Origin: Rhizobiales bacterium Ga0077537
GTDB taxonomy: Bacteria > Pseudomonadota > Alphaproteobacteria > Rhizobiales > Hyphomicrobiaceae
Assembly: GCA_001464955.1 (NCBI GenBank)
Contig: LNEM01000026.1
Span: 1 to 63,957, forward strand
Length of the DNA stretch: 63,957 nt
Reading direction: 5' to 3'
The position numbers were made by a program, and so were the translations under genes. Below the pieces are notes generated by a model. That model made no database searches. It worked only from the letters and a program-made list of their open reading frames with translations, and was not told the origin of the DNA. Positions 35,752 to 43,822 of the stretch are shown here, in pieces. The stretch's first letter is position 1, and every line of letters begins with the position of its first letter.

Positions 35752-35786
35752 AGAGCCGCTCCTCCGGGAGCGGCTCTTTTTGTTTT
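35752..35786 (+). terminator. intrinsic terminator of the small ORF unit
   Basis: An 11-bp perfect stem (AGAGCCGCTCC 35752-35762 with complement 35767-35777), loop TCCG, then TTTTGTTTT. It also sits between the small ORF and the convergent sulfotransferase stop at 35791. Confidence 0.93.
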
Positions 35787-35790
35787 CCGA

Positions 35791-36555
35791 CTACGGCTCC
35801 CAGCCAAAACGGTCGGCCAGTGAGTTCGGGAGCAAGCGGTTGACGAGGTCTACCTGCGCGGGCGTCAGGTCTTCGCGCCAAGCGACGTTGTCGCCGCGCC
35901 GGTAGTGAGTTGACTGTGCCTTTCCGGCTAACGACACCGGCGCATCGAGGCCGTAGAAGCCCAGAATTTTCTTCATGTAGCCGGCTTCATCGCGAGCAAG
36001 CTCGTCGTGCGTCAACAGCAGGACATCGAGATCGCGATCGTTCGCTGCCACGTCGACCCATTGCTCGAGCCAGCCCAAACAAGGTCGATAGAACGTCTCG
36101 ATATAGTGGTCGATCTGGAGCGGCTTCGCCTGCTCTCGAAAGGCTTGAGGCATCGCGACTTCGACCTGACTGATGCGCTCAATGGCACCGATCTGCGTCC
36201 CGTAATCCGTCCGGAAATGGAACCAGCTCGCCAATGCCGCTCGCGGGTCGCGGACATGGACAACGCATTTCCGGATGCCAGCCTCCTTCAAGATCCGGAG
36301 GTTCTCCGCATCGGGCTGCATATGAGAGAGCGAGACCATGCCGCCGCTCATGAAGTCGTCGGCCATCGCCCGCCATACGATGTTCTTGGGAAAGGTCGGC
36401 GTCACAAGCACGGACGTCTGATCATAGCCAAGCGTCTGGCGCAGCGAGTTGAGGATGTAGACAGTGCCGCTCTTCGGAAGCGTGATGACGAAGATACTTG
36501 GCTTCCCCAAGAGATGCTCGGCGATTGCCTCGCGGCAATAGGGTGCCGCAACCAT
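35791..36555 (-). CDS. sulfotransferase domain protein (probably N-terminally separated)
   Basis: 254-residue PAPS-dependent sulfotransferase-like protein. The 5'-phosphosulfate loop is LPKSGTV with Lys28-Ser29-Gly30-Thr31, and the 3'-phosphate site is VRDPRAALASW with Arg102 and Ser110. A conserved acidic/His segment (LLLTHDELARDE) follows. The frame continues upstream without shift through NYLR to a TAA at 36568-36570 and then into the coiled-coil ORF at 36568-36708, so this may be the main part of one gene interrupted by a nonsense codon. No ribosome binding site is evident before ATG 36555. Confidence 0.75.
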   Translation of the reverse strand: MVAAPYCREAIAEHLLGKPSIFVITLPKSGTVYILNSLRQTLGYDQTSVLVTPTFPKNIVWRAMADDFMSGGMVSLSHMQPDAENLRILKEAGIRKCVVHVRDPRAALASWFHFRTDYGTQIGAIERISQVEVAMPQAFREQAKPLQIDHYIETFYRPCLGWLEQWVDVAANDRDLDVLLLTHDELARDEAGYMKKILGFYGLDAPVSLAGKAQSTHYRRGDNVAWREDLTPAQVDLVNRLLPNSLADRFGWEP

Positions 36556-36567
36556 CCGCAGGTAGTT

Positions 36568-36708
36568 TTAGCGCTGCTCAACGGTGTGGAACGCGTTGCG
36601 GTACCCCTCGCGCTCGCTCCGAAGTTGGCCCACCTCCGCATTCAGCGTGTCGTAGGCATTGCGGTAGCCGTCCCGCTCCTGGATGAGCTGTGCGTGATCC
36701 TTGTTCAT
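36568..36708 (-). CDS. 46-residue coiled-coil ORF, probable N-terminal piece of the sulfotransferase
   Basis: Starts at ATG 36708 with AAGGAG upstream. The product contains a near-repeat, ERDGYRNAYDTLNAEV and EREGYRNAFHTVEQ, a heptad-like helix seen at the N-terminus of some surface-sugar modifying enzymes. It ends at TAA 36568-36570. Four codons later, in the same frame, the sulfotransferase ATG follows. The simplest reading is a single 305-codon gene in which a Leu-type codon became TAA; a separate small protein is less likely. Confidence 0.6.
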   Translation of the reverse strand: MNKDHAQLIQERDGYRNAYDTLNAEVGQLRSEREGYRNAFHTVEQR

Positions 36709-37032
36709 TCCACGCTCCTTCGGCAGCAAGACTGGCGTCGGTCTGACCGCTCCACAGTACATCGATGCACGTCCACGCCGGCTTGTCGACGCGCTCACTC
36801 AAGGTCTCAGGGCCGCGCCTCTCGCACCCCGCATGATCGCCCCTCGCGATCACGGATCCTCTGACACGATCGCGGATGCTTGACACCCTGAATACAACCA
36901 TTGATTGTAATTGCTCAAGTTTGCAAGGCGATTTTCGCCTTCCAATCGTCATGTGGCGAGGTCGTCTCAGTTCAATGGCGCCCACGAGCATTGCGAGAAC
37001 ACAATTCAAACGCGACACGGAGACATTCAAAG
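36709..37032. other. 324-base divergent intergenic region
   Basis: It lies between the divergent coiled-coil ORF and methyltransferase genes and is more AT-rich than the surroundings. It holds a TTGACA at 36880-36885, an inverted repeat TACAA/TTGTA (36893-36909) and a 7-bp hairpin AAGGCGA/TCGCCTT (36925-36941). These probably carry the methyltransferase promoter and leader. No other gene is seen. Confidence 0.5.
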
Positions 37033-38118
37033 ATGGGACTTGGCCATATTGAGGTGAACCTGATCGTTCATGAACACGCGCACCGCCCGATAGAGGGGGA
37101 GATTCTGGCGATCGGGCGCCAACAGATCGGGCCGAACGCCAACGACATTCGCGACATTCTCCAGAGATACGGGGTCGAGCGCCGCACCTCCAGCTTCGAG
37201 ATCGATACACTCAATACCCACAGCCATGCCGGCTCGGAAACAATCCTCGACAGCTCGCTCTTCAGATCGTTCAGCGGAGCGAAGTACTTCGTCGCCGACA
37301 TAAATCCCTACGAGGGCGCGGACTTTGTCTTCGATGTCTGCAAGGATGTTCCCGCGCACCTGCTCGGCCGCTTCGATTTCATTCTCGATGGCGGGTCGCT
37401 CGACAACATCTTCGATCCGCTGGCCATGGTTCGCAACATGACGCGCATGCTGAAACCGGGCGGCCGCCTGTTCATCTATGCCTGGTCGAGCGGCTTTCCC
37501 ACGGCCTATGTGAAGATCACGCCCGATTGGGTCATGGACTACTGTCTCGTCAACGAGTTCGCGGATGCCAAGGTCTACGCGTCACGCTGCGACATGCCGT
37601 TCGGAGATCCGCACCTGGGTGGCTGCGTCGACCTCTACCATTGCCGCGCGACCGCCGAAACGCCGAATGGCGTCATTGCCGAAGCTGCGCACGTCCGGGT
37701 GCAGGGATACGGATCGACTTACTGTATCGCAGAGACGGGCAGGCATACGACTTGGGATCGCATCGCTGTTCAGAAACACTACCGGGGCAGTGCCATCGAG
37801 CCTTATCTGACGTCCGCAATGCGCTTCGATGGGTCCTCGCGTCCGATATTCGCACTGCCGGGCCAGTCGTTACCTGAAATGCCCGTGATCAGCGATCAGC
37901 CCACCGTGGTTCCGGTCGCCAGATTCGGCACTCCCAATCCGATCACGGCCGAGGAAATGATTGCCCGGCGGCTGGACCAGATCGCCACCGGAAACAGGTT
38001 GATCGCCAATCAGATCGATGCCGGCCTCGGCACGCTCTGGAACCGGATCTACCAACAGGGACAGGAGCAGTCCAAGCAGGTCTACGACTACAATCAGAAC
38101 GTGCAGTCAATTCGCTGA
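37033..38118 (+). CDS. class I SAM-dependent methyltransferase-like protein
   Basis: 361-residue protein. GEILAIGRQQIGP (22-34) is the variant glycine motif seen in a group of polysaccharide-associated methyltransferases. YFVADINPYEGADFVFDVCK (85-104) fits the cofactor-binding acidic strand, FDFILDGGSLDNIFDP (114-129) motif IV, and MLKPGGRLFIYAW (139-151) the post-motif helix-strand. The C-terminal 60 residues form a helical tail. ATG 37033 begins the conserved part. Codon use appears less GC-biased than in neighbouring genes. With the adjacent sulfotransferase it suggests a small surface-glycan modification islet. Confidence 0.75.
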   Translation: MGLGHIEVNLIVHEHAHRPIEGEILAIGRQQIGPNANDIRDILQRYGVERRTSSFEIDTLNTHSHAGSETILDSSLFRSFSGAKYFVADINPYEGADFVFDVCKDVPAHLLGRFDFILDGGSLDNIFDPLAMVRNMTRMLKPGGRLFIYAWSSGFPTAYVKITPDWVMDYCLVNEFADAKVYASRCDMPFGDPHLGGCVDLYHCRATAETPNGVIAEAAHVRVQGYGSTYCIAETGRHTTWDRIAVQKHYRGSAIEPYLTSAMRFDGSSRPIFALPGQSLPEMPVISDQPTVVPVARFGTPNPITAEEMIARRLDQIATGNRLIANQIDAGLGTLWNRIYQQGQEQSKQVYDYNQNVQSIR

Positions 38119-38173
38119 TCCCCACTGCCTCGCTTCGCTGCAGGCCCGTCGGCCGACGCGACCCAGGCGGAGA

Positions 38174-38575
38174 TCAGCCGGCAAAACTCGAGCGGAGGGC
38201 GGCGGCCCAGCGATCATTGTCCCGGGTGATCACCCACAGGGAGCGGTAGCGGCCGATCTCGCTGCCGTCGGCGCGGTAGCGCGTGAACTCGACATCGAGG
38301 TGGACCTTGTCGGGCGACGCAGCCACCACGGAAACGAAATTCCAGGCCGAGCGAGCCCAGCCGTCGCCGGCCCGCGCGAGGAAATCCGAGAGATAGCCGT
38401 CGGGCGTCGTCCACGTCTGCAGTCCCCGTGCGGTCAAGCGGTGATGGGGAAAATGCAGCGTCGCCACGAGCGCGGACTGGTCGCGGGCGTTGAGCGCCTC
38501 CATATGGCGACGAAGGACCTCCCGGGCGGACTTCACCGCTGCAGGGATGGCACAGCTCTCGGAGGATGAGATCAT
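38174..38575 (-). CDS. NTF2-like (SnoaL-type) protein
   Basis: 133-residue alpha+beta barrel protein: the N-terminal helix VLRRHMEALNARDQSALVAT, then GWARSAWNFVSVVAASPDKV and FTRYRADGSEIGRYRSLWVI, a pattern typical of NTF2-like proteins without assigned ligand. The start at 38575 overlaps the divergent SUMF1-type gene start (38574) within one CATG. No clear ribosome binding site precedes it, so the true start may be a GTG near 38536. Confidence 0.75.
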   Translation of the reverse strand: MISSSESCAIPAAVKSAREVLRRHMEALNARDQSALVATLHFPHHRLTARGLQTWTTPDGYLSDFLARAGDGWARSAWNFVSVVAASPDKVHLDVEFTRYRADGSEIGRYRSLWVITRDNDRWAAALRSSFAG

Positions 38576-39353
38576 GGGGGTTTCGCGGCTCGAGTTGCTG
38601 AGGCGGCGCGGGCGATCCGGCGCGGCAGTGGCGGGCCTCATGATCCTGCCACTGGCGGCCGGAGCGCAAGAGGCGGGCAAACCCAAGCACGACATGGTGC
38701 GGATCGGCGGCTTCGAGATCGACCGGCACGAGGTCACGATCGGCCAGTTTCGCGCCTTCATGATCGCCACCGAGACGGGCACGAAGGCCGAGCGCGACGG
38801 CGGCGGCTTTCAGTACAAGGGTGGCTGGCAACGGATGCCGGGCTGGACGTGGGCCGCGCCCCACGGCACGCCGGGACGGGACGACGAACCGGCAGTGCAC
38901 GTCACGTGGCACGAAGCCAAGGCCTACTGCGCGTGGGCGGGTCTCAGGCTGCCGACAGACACGGAATGGGTGGCGGCGGCGTACACGGAGCGGCGGGCCG
39001 CGCCGCCCGCGCCGTTCGTCACCGGCAAGACCTACCCCTATCCGACTGGCGACAGCGGTGACTCGGCCAACCAGATCGAGTCGCCGAACCGGTTGGCGTT
39101 CTATCCGGCACCGGCGGGTCAGCTCGGGCAGGGGCGCGGGCACGTGCCCGTCACGGCGACGCCGCCCGGCGTCAACGGGCTCCAGGACATGGGCGCCAAC
39201 GTCTGGGAGTGGGTCGACCACGACGAGCGAGGTGAAAAGCGCACGCGCGGCGGATCGTGGTGGTACGGACCCGGCCACATGCGGGCGACGGCCGAGTACG
39301 AAAAGGCCGCCGACTTCCCGGCGCTCTACATCGGGTTCCGCTGCGCGCGCTGA
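38574..39353 (+). CDS. SUMF1/formylglycine-generating-enzyme family protein
   Basis: 259-residue protein. The N-terminal RRRGRSGAAVAGLMILPLAA resembles an export signal. The FGE-sulfatase fold follows: GGFEIDRHEVTIGQFRAFM, HVTWHEAKAYCAWAGLRLPT, TDTEWVAAA, DMGANVWEWV and RGGSWWYGP, ending IGFRCAR. FGE members oxidise sulfatase Cys to formylglycine, but most bacterial relatives have other or unknown roles and the Cys pair of true FGE is not evident. GGAGGATGAG precedes ATG 38574. No sulfatase gene is in the window. Confidence 0.85.
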   Translation: MGVSRLELLRRRGRSGAAVAGLMILPLAAGAQEAGKPKHDMVRIGGFEIDRHEVTIGQFRAFMIATETGTKAERDGGGFQYKGGWQRMPGWTWAAPHGTPGRDDEPAVHVTWHEAKAYCAWAGLRLPTDTEWVAAAYTERRAAPPAPFVTGKTYPYPTGDSGDSANQIESPNRLAFYPAPAGQLGQGRGHVPVTATPPGVNGLQDMGANVWEWVDHDERGEKRTRGGSWWYGPGHMRATAEYEKAADFPALYIGFRCAR

Positions 39354-39444
39354 CGGGCTTGCAGCGTTGCAGAACAACCGTGCTGGGCAAACGCGCGCCG
39401 ATCGGGCTAGCCTTGGGAAACAATTTCCGAAGGCCGGCCAGAGC

Positions 39445-40221
39445 ATGACGAACAAAGTCCTCATCGAGCGGAACGGTCCGGTCACGACCGTGATCATCAA
39501 CCGGCCAGACGTGCGCAACGCGGTCGACAACGAGACGGCCGAGGGGCTCGCCGCGGCATTCCGCGCGTTCGACGCGGACCCGGAGCAGAAAGTCGCCGTC
39601 CTGTGGGGCGCCGGTGGGTCGTTCTGCGCGGGCGCGGACCTCAAGTCGGTCGCATCGGGGGAACGGCTATCCCGCTACAAGCTCGACGGCGAAGGTCCGA
39701 TGGGTCCGTCGCGGCTGGCGCTTCGCAAACCCGTGATCGCGGCCGTCTCGGGTTATGCGGTGGCGGGCGGCCTCGAGCTCGCGATCTGGTGCGACCTCCG
39801 CGTGGTCGAGGACAGTGCGACGTTCGGCGTGTTCTGCCGGCGCTGGGGCGTGGCGCTCATCGACGGAGGAACGGTGCGGCTGCCGCGGCTCATCGGCCAG
39901 TCGCGCGCGCTCGACATGATCCTGACGGGGCGGGCCGTCGGCGCCGAGGAGGCGCTGGCGTTCGGGCTTGCGAACCGGATCGTGAAAACCGGCGAGGCGC
40001 GGTCCGCTGCCGAAACGATGGCCGCCGAGATCGCGCGGTTTCCAGAGATGTGCATGCGGCTCGACCGGGCGTCGGTGCTCCGGCAGTGGGATCTGCCGTT
40101 CGAGCATGCGATGCGGGCCGAGTTCGCGGCCGGCGTCGAGGCCGTGAAGGCCGAGGGTCAGGCGGGGGCGGCGCGCTTCGCGAGTGGAAAGGGCCGTGGC
40201 GGCTCGTTCGAGGAGATCTGA
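39445..40221 (+). CDS. enoyl-CoA hydratase/isomerase family protein
   Basis: 258-residue crotonase. Oxyanion-hole segments GSFCAGADLKS and SGYAVAGGLELA are intact. In the third region, FCRRWGVALIDGGTVRLPRL lacks the Pro-Glu that supplies the first catalytic Glu in classical hydratases, so isomerase or another crotonase activity is possible. It is followed 5 bases later by the alpha/beta hydrolase gene, suggesting cotranscription. Confidence 0.9.
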   Translation: MTNKVLIERNGPVTTVIINRPDVRNAVDNETAEGLAAAFRAFDADPEQKVAVLWGAGGSFCAGADLKSVASGERLSRYKLDGEGPMGPSRLALRKPVIAAVSGYAVAGGLELAIWCDLRVVEDSATFGVFCRRWGVALIDGGTVRLPRLIGQSRALDMILTGRAVGAEEALAFGLANRIVKTGEARSAAETMAAEIARFPEMCMRLDRASVLRQWDLPFEHAMRAEFAAGVEAVKAEGQAGAARFASGKGRGGSFEEI

Positions 40222-40226
40222 CGACA

Positions 40227-41093
40227 ATGGCGAAGAATACCGAATTCATGCACCGCTACGCCGAAGTCGGCGAGGTGATGCTGCATTACGTGACGGCGGG
40301 GTCAGGCCCACCGCTCGTGCTGCTGCACGGATGGCCTCAGACCTGGTACGAGTGGCGCCACGTGATGCCGGCGCTCGCCGAGCGGTTCACGGTTATCGCG
40401 CCAGACCTCAGGGGCCTCGGCGACAGTTCGCGCCCGCTCACCGGCTACGACAAGCGCACTGTGGGCAACGACGTGTGGCGGCTCGTCACCGAGACGCTCG
40501 GGCATCGGACCTTCCACCTCGTCGGGCACGACTGGGGCGGCCCGACGGCCTACGCCATCGCGGCCTCGCATCCGGAGAGCGTGACGAAACTCGCCATCAT
40601 CGACGTCGTCATTCCCGGCGACGGCGGCGATTTCAGCCAGGGCGGGCGGCGCTGGCACCACCAGTTCCACATGACGCCGGACCTGCCGGAGGCCCTCGTC
40701 CAGGGCCGCGAACGGCTCTATCTGCAGTGGTTCTACCAGACCTTCGCCTACCGGCCCGGCTCCATCGACGAGGCGGCTCTCGACGAGTTCACGCGGACCT
40801 ACAGTCAGCCGGGAGCCATGCGGGCAGGGTTCAATTATTACCGGGCCATGGTCGAGGACGCGAAGGTCAACGCGGCCCAACTCGCGACGGGGTTCCGGTT
40901 GCCGATGCCGGTGCTCGCCATCGGGGGGGGCGTCAGCTATCCGCACGGGCGCGGGCGCGGAGCCGACGTCGAAGCCAGCATGCGGCGTGTGGCGACTAAG
41001 GTGGAAGGCCACGTGATCGCCGAGAGCGGGCATTTCGTGCCCGAGGAGGCGCCGGAGGAGGTGGCGCGCCTGCTGCTCGGCTTCTTTACCTGA
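40227..41093 (+). CDS. alpha/beta hydrolase, epoxide hydrolase/dehalogenase-like
   Basis: 288-residue hydrolase with HGWPQTWYEW (oxyanion motif HGxP, 34-38) and nucleophile Asp102 in VGHDWGGP. An aspartate nucleophile is characteristic of soluble epoxide hydrolases and haloalkane/fluoroacetate dehalogenases. The catalytic His is in ESGHFVPEEAP near the end. GAGGAG in the preceding gene provides the ribosome binding site. A run of eight G at 40923-40930 lies inside the gene. Confidence 0.87.
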   Translation: MAKNTEFMHRYAEVGEVMLHYVTAGSGPPLVLLHGWPQTWYEWRHVMPALAERFTVIAPDLRGLGDSSRPLTGYDKRTVGNDVWRLVTETLGHRTFHLVGHDWGGPTAYAIAASHPESVTKLAIIDVVIPGDGGDFSQGGRRWHHQFHMTPDLPEALVQGRERLYLQWFYQTFAYRPGSIDEAALDEFTRTYSQPGAMRAGFNYYRAMVEDAKVNAAQLATGFRLPMPVLAIGGGVSYPHGRGRGADVEASMRRVATKVEGHVIAESGHFVPEEAPEEVARLLLGFFT

Positions 41094-41207
41094 TTTGTCG
41101 TCATCGGGTCGAAAATATCAGCGCTCCCCTGCACGCAACGGGGTAGTGCGCCCATTGCCGAGTGCCTATACTTTCCCGATAGGCCCTCAATATCCCGACG
41201 GAACCCC

Positions 41208-42449
41208 ATGAAATTCGATTGTGTCGTGCTCGGCGCCGGAATGGTCGGCATCTCTTGCGCTTTGCATCTGCAGAGCCGTGGCCGATCGGTCGCGCTGCTC
41301 GACCGACGTGGGCCGGCCGAGGAAACCTCGTACGGCAACGCCGGACTGATCCAGCGCGAAGGCGTCGTGCCGTACATGTTCCCGCGGGAGTGGGGCACGA
41401 TCCTCAGGTATGCGCTGAACAACACGTCCGAGGCGTATTACCACCTGTCGAGCCTGCCAACGATCGCGCCCTGGATGTTCCGCTACTGGCGCGCGTCGAC
41501 GCCCGAGGGCGAAGCGCAGAGCGCGCGCGCCATGCTGCCCCTCGTCGAGCGGTGCATCAGCGAGCACGAGCCGCTGATCGAGGCGGCAGGTCTGTCGGCT
41601 TTACTCCGGCGGACCGGTTATCTCCGGGTGTTCCGCACGGAGGCGGCGCTCGAGACGGCGCGGGCCAAGGACGAGAAGATCAAGACGCTCTACGGCATCA
41701 ACAGCGATCAGCTATCGGCCGGCGTGCTCGCCGACATGGAGCCCCATCTCAAGGGCGATCTCATCGGCGGGCTGCATTTCACCGATCCCATCAGCGTGTC
41801 CGATCCCGGCGCGCTCGGCCGTGGATATGCCGACCTCTTCGTGTCGCGCGGCGGTGCGATGATCGAGGGCGAAGCGCGCAGCCTCGAGCAGACCCCGTCA
41901 GGCTGGAAAGTCGCGGCGCGCAACGGCTGGGTGGAGGCGCGCGAAGTCGTCGTGGCGCTCGGACCGTGGGCCGACGACGTGATGCGCAAGCACGGCGTGC
42001 GCGTTCCGCTCGGCTGGAAGCGCGGCTACCACATGCACTACAAGGCCGAGGGCAACGCGACGTTGACGCGGCCGGTGATCGACGCCGAACGGGGCTACTG
42101 CATCACGCCGATGACCAAGGGCATCCGGCTGACGACGGGCGCCGAGTTCGCAAATCGCGATGCCCCGGGGTCTCCCGTGCAGCTCAGCCGTGCCGAGGGC
42201 GCCGCGCGGCAGATCTTTCCGCTCGGGGCGGCGCAGGAGCCCGACGCCTGGCTCGGCCGGCGGCCGTGTCTGCCGGACATGGTGCCGGTGATCGGGCAGG
42301 CCCCCGGCAAGACCGGGCTCTGGATGGCCTTCGGGCACCATCACCTGGGCTTCACGCTCGGCCCGGCGACCGGGCGGCTCCTGGCTGAAATGATGACCGG
42401 ACAGGAGACGTTCACCGATCCGACGCCCTATCGGGTGGATCGCTTCTGA
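41208..42449 (+). CDS. FAD-dependent oxidoreductase, D-amino-acid dehydrogenase-like
   Basis: 413-residue DAO-family flavoprotein. The dinucleotide motif VVLGAGMVGISCALHL is at 6-21; ETSYGNAGLI (about 39-48) is the DadA-type second motif; the C-terminal GHHHLGFTLGPATGRLLAEM matches the FAD-binding end. It is likely to oxidise a D-amino acid or N-substituted amino acid and feed electrons to the respiratory chain. It is preceded by 114 noncoding bases and stands alone, convergent with the RTX gene. Confidence 0.88.
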   Translation: MKFDCVVLGAGMVGISCALHLQSRGRSVALLDRRGPAEETSYGNAGLIQREGVVPYMFPREWGTILRYALNNTSEAYYHLSSLPTIAPWMFRYWRASTPEGEAQSARAMLPLVERCISEHEPLIEAAGLSALLRRTGYLRVFRTEAALETARAKDEKIKTLYGINSDQLSAGVLADMEPHLKGDLIGGLHFTDPISVSDPGALGRGYADLFVSRGGAMIEGEARSLEQTPSGWKVAARNGWVEAREVVVALGPWADDVMRKHGVRVPLGWKRGYHMHYKAEGNATLTRPVIDAERGYCITPMTKGIRLTTGAEFANRDAPGSPVQLSRAEGAARQIFPLGAAQEPDAWLGRRPCLPDMVPVIGQAPGKTGLWMAFGHHHLGFTLGPATGRLLAEMMTGQETFTDPTPYRVDRF

Positions 42450-42470
42450 CGCGATCCGGGCGCGTCGGGC

Positions 42471-43535
42471 TCAGAACTGGAAGTTGGCGGCGGTCAGTGT
42501 GTTCGGATTGGTGACGCCGATCAGGACCAGGCTGTCTGCCGACGACAGCACGATCTCCGTCGCGCCCGCTGTCGTGACAAGGTGATTTCCCGAGACCAGG
42601 GACGCGAAGCTGGTCAGGTCGGCAAACCCCTGCAGCTGGATCACGTCGTGGCCCTGGCTGCCGAAATCCGTCACGACATCACGGCCGTCGCCCAGCGCGA
42701 ACAGCACCAGATCGTCGCCGGCGCCGAGCGTGAGCGTGTCGTCGCCTCGGCCGCCCGCGAGACGGTTGGCGGCGCTGTCGGCTACGATCGTATCGTCGAA
42801 GGCGGAGCCGATTGCGTTCTCGATCGAGACCAGGACATCGACCGGGCCGTCCTCAGATGCTGAGGTGCCACGCGCCAGATCGATCTCGACCGGCCCGGAC
42901 GCCGTCGACAGGTCGACGGTATCGCTCCCCGTGCCGCCAGCAAGAATGTCCGAGCCGATGCTGCCGGCCAGTGTGTCGTTGCCGCCCCCACCGAGGACCA
43001 CGGAGCTCGCCGACCCGGCCGACAGGCGGTCGTCGCCATCGGACCCGACGACCAGAGACACGGCCGCGGTCTCGCCGAGCGCCATGCGCAGCGCCGGCAA
43101 TCCAAGCTCGTAGGAGGCGAACGAAAAGGACGTGCCAGACGCACCGTCCTGCCAGAAAGCGTTACCTCCGACGAGATCGTCGATCCACGACGAAGCGCTC
43201 GAAATCCGTACCGAGACGTCGAGAAGCGTCGAGAGCATCAGGCCGGCACTCGCCGCCACGTCCGATGCCGCGAGGCTCAGCCCGTCGAGCGCTTCGAAGA
43301 CGGTGGCGCCCGAGTCGTCCGTCCTCGTCATCGAGGTGACGGTGCCGCTCAACGTGCCGCCGGGTCCGATGGCGAGATCGCCATGGCTGCTCTGGAGGCG
43401 CGTCTCCGTGCCATCCGAGTTCAGCATGACGACCTCGTCGGCCGACACGCTGACGACCGCGATGAAATCCGCATCCTCCCACGCCACAGTCGGGCGTTGC
43501 CCGTTGCGCACAGCGTGGATCCGGTGGATCGGCAT
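42471..43535 (-). CDS. RTX-type calcium-binding repeat protein
   Basis: 354-residue protein. The N-terminal half has beta-rich sequence without recognised domain. The C-terminal half has hemolysin-type calcium-binding nonapeptides: GSDGDDRLSAG, LGGGGNDTLAG, AGGTGSDTVDL, AGGRGDDTLTLGAGDD. There is no N-terminal signal peptide, consistent with type I secretion through a C-terminal signal (ends TLTAANFQF). No type I transporter genes are nearby. ATG 43535 is preceded by GGAGAA. It may be a secreted adhesin or matrix protein. Confidence 0.8.
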   Translation of the reverse strand: MPIHRIHAVRNGQRPTVAWEDADFIAVVSVSADEVVMLNSDGTETRLQSSHGDLAIGPGGTLSGTVTSMTRTDDSGATVFEALDGLSLAASDVAASAGLMLSTLLDVSVRISSASSWIDDLVGGNAFWQDGASGTSFSFASYELGLPALRMALGETAAVSLVVGSDGDDRLSAGSASSVVLGGGGNDTLAGSIGSDILAGGTGSDTVDLSTASGPVEIDLARGTSASEDGPVDVLVSIENAIGSAFDDTIVADSAANRLAGGRGDDTLTLGAGDDLVLFALGDGRDVVTDFGSQGHDVIQLQGFADLTSFASLVSGNHLVTTAGATEIVLSSADSLVLIGVTNPNTLTAANFQF

Positions 43536-43630
43536 CGACGTTCTCCGCGGGGCCGGCACCTCTCGTGCACCGACGTCGTGTCGGGCAGACTACCGGATCA
43601 TCAGGGCCGATGCCAAGCGAAGCCGGAACG

Positions 43631-43822
43631 TCAGGAGCGCTCGAGAGCGCGGCGCAAGATTGGGCCCATGCGGGTCGGCTCGCAACGGCTTTCGCTCCCA
43701 TTCCAGCTCTGGCCGCGATCATGACAAGCTTGCATGAGCATCTCGCGTTGGCGCTGCCAGGACAGGAGGCTCGCCAGAACAACCAGAATTGCGCCCGCGA
43801 TCATCATGCGTGATCGGCTCAC
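43631..43822 (-). CDS. small single-pass membrane protein coupled to the P1 peptidase
   Basis: 63-residue protein starting at GTG 43822 inside the stop codon of the P1 peptidase (GTGA overlap) with GGGAGG just upstream, a strong sign of translational coupling. One transmembrane helix (about 6-24, MMIAGAILVVLASLLSW) is followed by a charged tail with two Cys about 15 residues apart (ACHDRGQSWNG then SRCEP), which could form a periplasmic disulfide. No known family, though C-x-n-G-x-W-n-C tails occur in small alphaproteobacterial envelope proteins. Confidence 0.65.
   Translation of the reverse strand: MSRSRMMIAGAILVVLASLLSWQRQREMLMQACHDRGQSWNGSESRCEPTRMGPILRRALERS

Noticed and set aside
35598-35843. 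An 81-codon GTG-start frame overlapping the 26-codon ORF.
   Set aside because: Its start lies inside the Shine-Dalgarno, it runs through the terminator hairpin, and it is Arg/Ser-rich like random GC-rich sequence.
38574-39353. Possible sulfatase-activating enzyme linked to the nearby sulfotransferase.
   Set aside because: No sulfatase gene is present, the active-site Cys pair of true formylglycine-generating enzymes is not evident, and a methyltransferase and an NTF2 gene lie between.
40923-40930. Run of eight G in the epoxide-hydrolase-like gene, considered as a frameshift or phase-variation site.
   Set aside because: The frame is intact on both sides and the protein keeps its catalytic His after the run; slippage is possible but unsupported.
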